Part shown: positions 20,983 through 30,652 of the stretch, piece after piece
Position numbering within the stretch: the stretch's first letter is position 1
Layout: every line of letters starts with the position of its first letter
DNA from: Pinus tabuliformis
Taxonomy: Eukaryota; Streptophyta; Pinopsida; Pinales; Pinaceae
Assembly: GCA_031772625.1 (NCBI GenBank)
Contig: CM062820.1
Span: 1,076,633,369 to 1,076,697,368 of the forward strand
Reading direction: 5' to 3'
Length of the DNA: 64,000 bases
Translations under genes and position numbers: made by a program
The notes under the pieces: generated by a model
The model's input: the letters and a program-made list of their open reading frames with translations, nothing else
Database searches by the model: none
Told to the model about the DNA's origin: nothing

Positions 20983-22679
20983 TTGTACTTCAAAGCTGCA
21001 TCCCTTATAGCCCTGCTGAAGAATGCAATAGGTCTTTCATGATCATCCCTCTTCTGCAATAGTACCGCTGCCATAGTGTGCTCAGAAGCAAATGAAAACA
21101 ATATGAAATCTTGAGTGTAATCCGGGCTGACTAGAACTGGAGCTGAAGAAAGGGCCAATTTGACCAAGTTGAAAGATTTTACAGCCTCATCCGTCCATTT
21201 CACCTGGCTGTCCTTCTTAAGCATGTTGGTCATTTCTTTCAAGTGTTCCGCAAGATTAGGTACAAAGCGATGCAGAAAATTCATCTTACCATTGAATGAC
21301 TGTATCTCCTTTTTGTTCCTAGGCAGATCGATTTGCTGAATTGCTTGCACACGTGCCGGGTCTATACAGATGCCATCTTTTGAAATGATATGCCCAAGTA
21401 ATTTGCCTTCCTCCATGGCGAACAAGCTCTTCTTAGGATTCAACGATAAACCATATTTCCTGCATTTTTGAAAGACAATTTTTAGATGATGCATGTGTTC
21501 TTCATTAGATTTTGAAAACACCGTCAAGTCATCCAAGTACACCACCAAAAACACATTTTTCTCATTTGCAAACGCCAAGTCCATTGCACGCTGAAATGTG
21601 GCACCTGCATTCTTCAAACCGAATGGCATTTTGGCATGGTGAAAGGTTCCCCATGGAGTGGTGAATGCTGTCTTGTCTCTGTCATCTTCATGGACAACAA
21701 CTTGATTATATTCGGAATAACCATCAAGCAGTGACATACGAGATGCCCCCACTACTCGCTGAAGTACATGGTCCATTTTGGGCAGTGGATAATTGTCCTT
21801 CAATGAGACCTTGTTTAGATTTCTGAAATCGATGCATAGGCAGATCTCATCGGTCTTCTTTCGTACAGGCACTAAGTTAGATATCCAATCTGAAAATCTG
21901 ATAGGCACAATGATACCTGACTTGTACAACCTATTTACCTCTTTTTCGATGGATGGCAGCAACTTTGGATTGATCCTTCTCAGCTTTTTTCTGAATGGTT
22001 TTTGATTGGGCTTGATAGGTATTGTGTGCTGAATGATATTTGTATCATAGGTCTTTAAATCAGAATAATCCCAAGCAAATACATCTGCAAATGAAGCCAT
22101 CAAACTGATATATTTGTCCTTGATCTTTGGCAGTAATGCTTTGGACAATTTCACCAATTTCGGATTTGCAGCTGTACCGATGTTGACTTCTTCCACACCT
22201 TTTTCCGTTGGCTGCAATGTTGGCTTGCGGGCTACATCATCCTGATCAAAAAGTTCCTCTAGGGGTATCAAGCCTTTAGGAATGATGTTATTCTTCAGCT
22301 GTAATACGTCCATTTGATTGATCTGCACTTCTTCTGTACCATTCCCTTTGGTCTCATCATTTTCCACATCAATTAAGGTTTCTTTGAACTTGCCTTGGTT
22401 GAGCAGAAAATCCTTAATCTCCTCATCGTCTTGGAACACTTGCCAATGTCGCTGATTGTCTGGAATGGTTGGACGGTGCTTGACATGGATTTCAAATTTG
22501 TTGCTGGAGTTCATGGGGATCTTCAAGCTGCTCGTTGCCTTGGCAAGAGCATCAGCAATACTGTTTTGTATTCGTGGCACACATGTCAAGGTGTATTCGG
22601 AAAATAGCTTCAAGATGTCCAAAACTGCATTACGATAGGCCCGCATCCTAGGATGTTTTGCTTGATATTCACCTCTGAC
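20715..22679 (-). pseudogene. RE-B RNase H C-terminal part, reverse transcriptase and degenerate second RNase H
   Basis: Continues in frame from the TAG at 22680-22682. The first 50 residues finish the upstream RNase H (IADALAK carries the last Asp). Then comes RT: CIDFRNLNKVSLKDNYPLP near 21810, MPFGLKNAGATFQRAMD near 21610, and the catalytic YLDD at 21528-21539. The RNase H after RT (FILFSFASEHTMAAVL near 21100) has lost its first Asp and later Asp residues and keeps only the Glu (IIEKQALAL). The C-terminus is altered by the tandem duplication. This organisation, an extra working RNase H plus a decayed original one, is typical of the Tat lineage. Confidence 0.88.
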
Positions 22680-24003
22680 CTATTTTATTACCAACTCGGA
22701 GTCGCCATATATTGAAATCCTCTTTGCATTCAGCTTTCTAAGAATCTTCAGGCCAGCAATCAGTGCTTCATATTCAGCCTCATTATTGGAACATTCGAAG
22801 GCTAGCTTGTAGGAGCAAACTCTCACGCTGCTAGGTACTTTGTTTGGGGCAGAGAAAGGACTGCGTACCCAAATACCAATACCAGCTCCATCATTCCCTA
22901 CTGCTCCATCAAAATCCATGGTCCATAAGCCTTCTTCTTCTTCTTGCAAGTGCTGAAAATCTTTTTGCTGTCCATTGTTTTCTACTGATTGCCCAATCTT
23001 TTGTTGCTTTTCTTGTCCTTCTTTTTTCAAGATCTCTCTGAAATTTTCTGTTATCTCTGGAATGTCATCTGCTTCTACTATCTGACTATCTATTTCATTT
23101 AAACTATCTGAAAACAAAACAAAAGACTCTAAATTTGTATGTACATAGTTTACAAGATGATTTATCGGTTTCTCCTTGCTTGTGATCATATATTTCATCT
23201 TTTGTTCCCGATATAGCTTCCTAATTTGTCCAAACACCGGGATTGTAGCATAGGAGAAATCTAGCTGTAGTGTCCCCTTCAATTTCGCTACCCAAGACCT
23301 GGAAAGAAGCATGCCAAACCTTGGAGGAATGTCTGCTACCACTACATCCATCAGAACATTTTTCATAGGAAGCTGATCTAAACTCACAACTAAGTCTTTG
23401 ATGAGCCCTATACACCTTACTCTGCTGGAATCAAATGAATAGAGATCATGATATTGCCGGGTGATGTCCAGACCAAGCTTATCCATGATAGACTTGGGCA
23501 TGAGATTGTGAGAGGCTCCCGAATCGAACATGGCGTTGTGTAGCACAAAGTCATGTAATCGTAAACTGATATAGAAGGGTGGCACCTCACTCTCAGGAGA
23601 CTCACCATTCGTTGCTGGCCCAAAAATCATTTCAAGCTGATCATCTTCCACATTTACCATATTGCACGTTGGGTCCAAGTTCAACATTTTAGAAATCTGT
23701 CCTCTATAACTATTGTTTTTCATGATTTCAGTCAAAGGGATGGATACCTTTAGCTTAGAAATCTTATTCTCTAGGCTGAAAGCGGGAGTTTTTTCTACCT
23801 CTTTGACCGGGATCTCTTTTCTTTCCTTCTCTTTTGATGTGGCTAATGGCTGTGATTGTTCTGCTGATTTCGATTTGCTGCGCTTCGGGACAATCACCTC
23901 CTTTCCCTTTCTTTGTGTAGCTGATGGATCCTTCTTTGTTGTTTCATCCTCCTTCTTTTTCTGAATTGATTTGGCCGGTACATCTCTATTTCTAAGGGAA
24001 TAT
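22680..24003 (-). pseudogene. RE-B protease and upstream RNase H domain, right end lost to RE-C
   Basis: Continues the RE-B gag frame from the other side of RE-C: counting bases from 36864 to 35456 and on from 24003 gives a whole number of codons. A Lys/Glu-rich linker leads to protease (FDSGAS near 23524, FGMLLSRSW near 23295). An RNase H domain follows with MDFDGA near 22920, NNEAEYEAL near 22770 and GDSELVIK just before TAG 22680-22682. With IADALAK after the stop, all four acidic positions are present. The TAG stands at a Gln position and the frame continues through it into RT. Confidence 0.85.
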
Positions 24004-24008
24004 CGTTG

Positions 24009-26207
24009 TGTTGAAGCCCCGAAAATCAGGTCGACAACAAGGGGGATACCCGCCCGGTCCGGACCTTGGTTGGCAGCTCCTTATCTGTTTGGTATAGCGG
24101 GTCCGACTGGGCATAATGGGATCAGTTTCCCAATCTAAGGGTGTGTGTGTGTGCAGAGTTGGATGATGCTGATATGAGAATTCTAAGCTACTTTAATCTA
24201 ACTTTTAAACTAACTCTATGCTATTGTAATCTAATGAAAAACAACACATCTAATCTATGCTAACCCGGGGTGTATTTCTTCTATTATGCGATCTAAAGAG
24301 ATTTCATATAATAACTGGTAATAAAGATCATTCAGCTATCATAAGAATGGAAATCAATTAAGATGAACTACTTTGCATAAAAAGTTAGGCAAAACAATTG
24401 TGAACATCATATCACATAATAAGTTATTCATATATATCAGACATAAATAAATGGCTCCACCGTACAAAAGTGCCAAATGGTAACTCACACATTCATGTAA
24501 TAACATATAAACAACTAAAACTGTATATCACTTTAAGAATATAAGCAGAAATGGCCAAGAGATAAAAGTACCATTTATGACTGGTCCTACTCATAAGCTT
24601 CAAGAAACAATGATCTATCTCTCCTTGCTCTAATATCTACCAAGAGTACAGAAGTGCAACATCAGTAGTAGACAGTAAATGAAAATATCAATAAATCTCG
24701 ATCCATCCATTCATCAAAACCTCCTCCGAGGGTGCAGAAGTGCATGTTCTGAGGACAAGTTTTTGAAAAAATTTTGGACCCTTCTCCAAATGCATGAGAA
24801 GGGTTTAAATACTGCTAACTAATTAACTTAATTACATAAATTTAGGATACGGTTTAAATGACCGCCCTTTTTCTAAAGCAAAACTATTTCTAAAAATTGA
24901 ATCTAATTCCTAACTATTTCTGCATTTGCTCCTTAATGTTGCGAGCATTCAACATTTGTCTGGGAAGAGTCGGCTGGTTGCCTTCTGCTTTTGTTTGAGT
25001 CACGCAAACAGAAATGGCAAGCGCTGGCACCATTTTTTAGCAAACTGGAAGATATTTCTGAGAATCTTCCTCTAACTGGGTGGATTTACTGAGTGTATAC
25101 TTGCTAATAACCCAGATTTCCTTCAAATTGCTTCTGCTTTTGCTATTTCGGTTTCCGGACTCGTAGACGACTAAGCAAGTTAGGGACTTCACTTCTGAAC
25201 ATTTTTCTTAGCGATGCGCGATTAGCGCTAGGCACTAATTGCGCATCAAAAACTGCCTCTGTTCTTTGATCCGGGCTTTTCTGGTGCGTTTTCCGTCTTT
25301 AGCGCCTTTTCCTTCATCGGGTACAAGCTTCAGGATTTTTTTTTTTTGTAAACATGTTGCTTTTGTGAGCTTTTTGACCCTGCGCGTTGAATCGCCTTTT
25401 GATATCAGCATCTGTTCGGTGATACTCTGGAATCTGGGTTTTCCGTTGCACGCGGCGTCTGTTTATGAAGGCATCTCTTCTCTGTTCTCCGAGCTTTGAC
25501 GCTTTTCCCCTTTTCCTTGGATGTTTCCTGTTCTTCATTCCTGCAGATCACGCAAAGGGAGAGAGTAATGATAATAAATTTTGATATGAAAGCTCAAACT
25601 TCTATGAATGCATACAATCATGACACCCATTGTGAACTGACTCTTCGGAAAACACAAAGCTGTTGTTCATTACTACTTTGGCGTACGTTCATTAATTTCC
25701 TTTAAGGCGCGCACCCAATTTTTGGTTTAGAGACAACTTTTCTTGAATGCTAAGCCGAGGAAAATTTGCGATGAGCGATCGCAGCATCGCGTCATTGCAT
25801 TACCGAGTTTATCGCAGATCGCGTTTATCGCAGATCGCATTCGTCGCAGATCGCAGCGTCGCATGTATTGCAGATGTGTCATCGCAGATCGCAGATCACA
25901 TATTTTGTATTTATCGCAGATCGCATATTTTGTATTTATCGCAGATCGCAGATTGCGACGAGTCATTAAATCATTGTATGCTGCTTATGCGATATTGCAA
26001 TATGCGACGTCGCATATCGGTCGTCGGAGATTTCTTAAGATCTTCTTTTAAGAGCGCTTCTTAATGTATGCAATGCGATGTATTTTTAAGGAGTATAACA
26101 CAAAAGGTTTTATAAAAAATGTTTTTTGGATTTTTATTAAGGGTCCCCCTTTGCTTAGCGTTATTGCTAACACTAAACAAAGAGGGGGGTTGTTGGTGGC
26201 CACAACA
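24009..26207 (-). repeat. RE-C 3' LTR
   Basis: 2199 bp. The array of TCGCAGATCGC repeats at about 25765-25965 is one 26-bp unit longer than in the 5' LTR, which explains part of the length difference. No gene is seen in it. Confidence 0.9.
25765..26010. repeat. TCGCAGATCGC short-repeat array in RE-C 3' LTR
   Basis: About seven copies of TCGCAGATCGC with variable spacers, including two copies of a 26-bp unit with CATATTTTGTATTTATCGC. In element orientation the array is within about 450 bp of the LTR start, so in U3 upstream of any promoter. It is rich in CpG and GATC. Confidence 0.8.
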
Positions 26208-27283
26208 ATGGCGATTCACTTGGAAGAACCAGTTATCTCTGCTTTTCTATTGAATTTTTTCAAACTTCCAAAACAGAAAAAATTTCATAAATCTAAGTTT
26301 TGTTATGGACAGATAGAGTACATTATGCCTTATCCTATCCATGATATTTTATTTCAACCTCATTCTATTCTAATTGTTTGCTTCCTCAGGCTTGTCCTTG
26401 TATTTACATCAGCCACTACTTGGTCTTGTAAAGGTAAAATAAAGTCTTCTCTGTGTGCTGGCTTTAAAATATGCTCATTTGTCGTAGGTAGAGCCTCTGC
26501 TGCCAGCAGGCGTCCATAGCCTCGACAGGGTTACCTGTTACCCAACAATGATCCTTTATCCTGTTTAAGGCTATCTACAACTTTTCAAAGAAAAACCCAT
26601 TTTGACACTTTTTCGTTTTTTATTCTTAAAGAAAAATGTCTTGGTTTGGTAGCAAAATTATGACACAGTCATTCACTTGATTTACACTTTTGCTGAACAA
26701 GCTGGCTCGTGATGAGACCCCTTGTCTTTTGATTGCAACAATCTTGAGTCATTGCCCTGTTTTGGTGGACAGTATTGGCAAAGTCAGCAAGTTATAATAT
26801 CTGTGATCATGATAAGCCGGCTCGTGATGAGACCTCTTATTCTTTTAAGATATAGTGTTTCTTGGATTGTTCCTCTGAATGCTGCGATTTTCTTTAATAG
26901 GGAGGAAGTCATTGTTTTCCTTAAGAAAGCTCTGGACGACAATAATAGAGTTTGAAAACAGCATTTTTACAGGGAATCCTTATTTCGCTATTGATACCTT
27001 TCATTGTGTTGATATAAAACAATTTCTTCGCTAAAGGTTGCTTTCATCAAATTTTTTGAAGTTGAAATTAGTATCATATCTAGGCTAAAGTGTTTAACTG
27101 TATCTGTTAATAATAAAAATCAGATTTTCAAAAATTTTTCTACTTATACAAGCGAAAGCTCAAAATCTGAAAGAGAATTGGTGTCTTTTCGTGAATACTT
27201 GTAGTAACCATTCACAACTGGTTTTATTATGAAAAAGAAAAGAAAGAAAGAAAACTATTTTACAAAAATAGAAGAATACTCTT
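26208..27283 (-). other. RE-C 3' untranslated region
   Basis: About 1.1 kb between the integrase stop and the 3' LTR. The sequence next to the LTR is not an obvious polypurine tract. A GGCTCGTGATGAGACC phrase occurs twice (near 26705 and 26820). No ORF has a recognisable product. Confidence 0.6.
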
Positions 27284-30200
27284 CTATGGAAAATATATTT
27301 TAAGAATTTGTCCATTAACAGGCAAGGAATCCCTTCTACCTGCTAAATCCTGCAACACAAACGTTGATGGACCTATGACTTCAACAATCTGAAAAGGACC
27401 AAGCCACATCTTTTGAAATTTTGTATGTTTGCCCTTTTCTTCATGAGCCTTATCCCATTTCAAAACTAAATCTCCCATCTGAAAATTTTTTCTGGTCATT
27501 ATGCTTGAATCAAAAGAGGATTTTATCAGCGCTTGGTGATGAGCATGGGTTTTCTTAGCTTGTTCTCGTTGTTCTTCTAATTTGATTATTTCCATTTGTC
27601 TTAGTTGTATGGAGGAAGTAGATACTTCATCGATGTATTGTACTAGAGACAAAGAGGGGATGACTAAGTGAGTTGGAAGAACCACTTCTTTCCCGTAAAC
27701 TAAATTAAAGGGAGAAGTGCCGATTGAAGCCTTTTTCGTTATTCTATCTGCCCATAAAGCATTTACCAAAGCTTTGTGCCAATTCTTTTGGTTCTGGTCA
27801 ACTGTTCTTTTAATAATCCTGATTAGGTTTTTATTTGTTGACTCAGCTAACCCATTACCTTGTGGATAGTAATTGGCCGAATATTTTAGTTTGAACCCTC
27901 TTTTAAGTGCAAACTCAGTCATTGCATTTCCAGAAAAGTATGATGCATTATCAAACATTAAAGCCGTTGGCAATCCAAACCTAGTGATTATAAATTGATC
28001 TATGAATTCAATAATATTTTCAGAATTAGCTATCTTGAGAGGAACTGCTTCTACCCATTTAGTAAAATAATCTGTTTCCGTGAGGATGTATTTATGCTGC
28101 TTAGAAGAGTGAGGAACGATCTCACCTATTATGTCCAAGCCCCACTGACTGAATGGTTGCTCGATGTTTACCGGCTGTAGTGGCAGGGACGGTTTCTTTT
28201 GTCTTCCAGCAGTAGTTTGACAGATTTGACATTTCCTCACGTAACTGTGTGAGTATTTGAACAGCGTGGGCCAGTAATATCTTGCACGTAAGATCTTGTG
28301 TGCAGTAGCATCTCCAGCATAGTGTCCGCCTGCTGGTCCATCGTGGAGTTCCTGCAAAACTTTTTCAGTTTCAGTTTTCTCAAGACATCTACGAAGAACA
28401 GAATCATAATTCTTTCTAAAAAGAACATTATTTATGAGTTGATATTGTTTAGCTTTCAATCTCAAAGCTCTTTTCCTAGTGTGATCCAGGTGTGACGGAG
28501 CATACCCGTTCTTAAGATAATAAATGTTGTCAGCATATAATGATTCTGCTTCGTTTAGGCTTACCTCATACACTTGTACCTCTTCAGATGAATTTTCAGA
28601 AATCTGCGATGCTCCTGCTAACATTTTGCAGAAGCCTTGACCCCTTACAATGTTTGCTGGTTTGATTTCAAGGTCGTATTCCTGTAAAGCAGTGATCCAA
28701 TTTGCTCTTTTCTCACCCACATCTTTCTGAACTAGAAGATTTCTTACTGCTGGAAACGGTACTATGATCTTAGTATGGGTTTTAAGTAAGAAAGGTCTGA
28801 AATATTTGACCGCTTTGAAAACAGCATAAGCCTGTTTCTCCACGTCTGAATAATTGAGTTCAGCACCTTGTAAATTTGAGCTAAAAAACGCAATTGGAGC
28901 TTCCGCTTTCTCTTGATTTGCTTGAGTTAGAATCGCAGCATATGATTTCTCTGAGACGAATGTGTATAAGATAAAAGATTCTGAAAAATTCGGGGTTGCT
29001 AAAGATGGAGCATTTATAATAGCTTGTTTGATTAGGTTGAATGCTTCATGTTCACCTAGACCCCATTTAAAATTTGAATTCTTTTTAATCATGGTTTGCA
29101 AAGGAGAAACAATTCGTGAAAAATCTGGGACAAATCTTTTCACAAAATTGATTTGACCAAGGAAAGATTGCATGGCTTTTTTGTTATGAGGTAGGGATAT
29201 TTCAGAATTTTCTTTGATTCTGTCAGGATCAATGTGAATACCAGATTTTGACACTATGAATCCTAGAAGTTTCCCTTCACTTAATGCGAAAAAAGATTTC
29301 TTTGGGTTGAGTGAAATCCCATACCTTAAACATCGTTGAAAGATTTGTTTTAAGTCTTTGAGATGGTTGCTTCGCTTCTTGGAGTACACTGTTATATCAT
29401 CCAAATAAATCACTACAGATTTATTGACTAATCCCTTGAATGCAATGTCCATGGCTCTCTGAAATGTAGCACCGGCATTAATCAGACCAAATGGCATCTT
29501 CCGATATGTGTACGTGCCCCATTTTGTTCTGAATGTGGTTTTCAATTGGTCATCGGGATTTACCAGCACTTGATTATATCCTGAAAATCCATCCAAGAAA
29601 GACATAAGTTCTGAGCTTGCTACTGCCTGTAATATCTGTTCCATAGGTGGAAGAGGAAAATTGTCTTTTTGACAGGCTTTGTTAAGATTCCGAAAATCGA
29701 TACAGATTCTAATATCTCCGTTTTTCTTTCTAACGGGTACCATATTGGAGACCCATTTGGAATGCCTGACGGGGAAGATTATTTTGGCTTTTAATAACTT
29801 ATTTAGCTCAGTCTTTATCTGATTTTCTAAATTGGGGTGGATTTTTCTCAATTTCTGTTGGACAGGTTTCTCGTTGTCTATCATGGGAATAGTATGCTGA
29901 ATGATGGAAGTGTCGTATGTCTTCAGCTCATCGTAATTCCAGGCAAAAACATTTTTATATTGTCTCAAAAGATGAATATACGCTAGTTTTTCTTCAGGGG
30001 CTAGGCCGAGGCCTAGATTAACGTTTTGTGGTTTATCATCGGTTCCTAGGTTTACTAATTCGTAGTTCAGAGTTGAACTGTAGAGCTTAGAATTGGTAGA
30101 CCTTTTAAACCGACTTTTCAAATCGTATAAGTCTTCCAACTTAACCACCGATTTGGGTATAGCATTATCAGTGCCATTTTGTTGTATTTGTCGATCGTGA

Positions 30201-30391
30201 TGGTCTTCGTCAATTATTTGATTGGAGTAGGATCCTTCAGAAGTGAGGAAATTTACAATATCAGGATCGTCATTGAATACTCTCCAATTTGTAATGTTGT
30301 CAGGGATGGACGGTCTAAAGATTAATTCTATTGAGAATCTATCTGGACTGAAATCTTCGGAAGGAATAAGTTTAGAGGCTACGTTAGCCAA
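27284..30391 (-). CDS. RE-C polymerase: RT, degenerate RNase H, integrase
   Basis: An intact frame of 1035 codons. It has no ATG at its start (position 30391 is TTG) and is in frame with gag upstream, so it is probably made as part of a longer polyprotein. RT: CIDFRNLNKACQKDNFPLP near residue 225 and the catalytic YLDD at about 329-332 (29396-29407). The RNase H after RT (YTFVSEKSYAAILTQ) lacks the first catalytic Asp and keeps only Glu. Integrase: zinc module about 682-728, then DDE core with GLDIIGE, FDNASYF and GLAESTNK at about 750, 813 and 847, and an SH3-like end (LGPFQIVEVIG). No chromodomain. Function: copying and inserting the element. Confidence 0.9.
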   Translation of the reverse strand: MANVASKLIPSEDFSPDRFSIELIFRPSIPDNITNWRVFNDDPDIVNFLTSEGSYSNQIIDEDHHDRQIQQNGTDNAIPKSVVKLEDLYDLKSRFKRSTNSKLYSSTLNYELVNLGTDDKPQNVNLGLGLAPEEKLAYIHLLRQYKNVFAWNYDELKTYDTSIIQHTIPMIDNEKPVQQKLRKIHPNLENQIKTELNKLLKAKIIFPVRHSKWVSNMVPVRKKNGDIRICIDFRNLNKACQKDNFPLPPMEQILQAVASSELMSFLDGFSGYNQVLVNPDDQLKTTFRTKWGTYTYRKMPFGLINAGATFQRAMDIAFKGLVNKSVVIYLDDITVYSKKRSNHLKDLKQIFQRCLRYGISLNPKKSFFALSEGKLLGFIVSKSGIHIDPDRIKENSEISLPHNKKAMQSFLGQINFVKRFVPDFSRIVSPLQTMIKKNSNFKWGLGEHEAFNLIKQAIINAPSLATPNFSESFILYTFVSEKSYAAILTQANQEKAEAPIAFFSSNLQGAELNYSDVEKQAYAVFKAVKYFRPFLLKTHTKIIVPFPAVRNLLVQKDVGEKRANWITALQEYDLEIKPANIVRGQGFCKMLAGASQISENSSEEVQVYEVSLNEAESLYADNIYYLKNGYAPSHLDHTRKRALRLKAKQYQLINNVLFRKNYDSVLRRCLEKTETEKVLQELHDGPAGGHYAGDATAHKILRARYYWPTLFKYSHSYVRKCQICQTTAGRQKKPSLPLQPVNIEQPFSQWGLDIIGEIVPHSSKQHKYILTETDYFTKWVEAVPLKIANSENIIEFIDQFIITRFGLPTALMFDNASYFSGNAMTEFALKRGFKLKYSANYYPQGNGLAESTNKNLIRIIKRTVDQNQKNWHKALVNALWADRITKKASIGTSPFNLVYGKEVVLPTHLVIPSLSLVQYIDEVSTSSIQLRQMEIIKLEEQREQAKKTHAHHQALIKSSFDSSIMTRKNFQMGDLVLKWDKAHEEKGKHTKFQKMWLGPFQIVEVIGPSTFVLQDLAGRRDSLPVNGQILKIYFP

Positions 30392-30652
30392 AAGGTCTGC
30401 ACTTGCGTTTTGGAGTCTCGGGATTGACGAAATATTGAATGCTATGAAATGCTAAGTCAGATCTTGTACTAAAGATTGATAGTGTTTCAAATGACCTGAT
30501 AGGCAATGTATAGTGTTACGTACCTATTTGACAACAATCTCAGAGTCTCCAAAGACTTGAAGATACTTGACGTTCAACTCGATTGCTTTGTATAGGCCTT
30601 GCACCAAGGCCTCGTATTCTGCTGTATTGTTTGTGCAATCGAATTCGAGTCT
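30392..30652 (-). pseudogene. RE-C upstream RNase H, C-terminal part, with in-frame stops
   Basis: The frame linking gag-protease to RT reads as RNase H (TAEYEALVQGL near 30610, GDSEIVVK near 30535, ASADLLAN near 30395). It is broken by TGA 30653-30655, TAG 30524-30526 and TAG 30452-30454, with no frameshift. The TAG at 30524 is at the same codon as the TAG in RE-B (22680-22682). All three stops could come from CGA or CAG by C-to-T. Readthrough is the alternative for the shared one. Confidence 0.8.

Noticed and set aside
25765-26010. Possible CRISPR-like array
   Set aside because: Short repeats with irregular spacers inside a plant LTR, with the same array in the partner LTR. No prokaryotic context.
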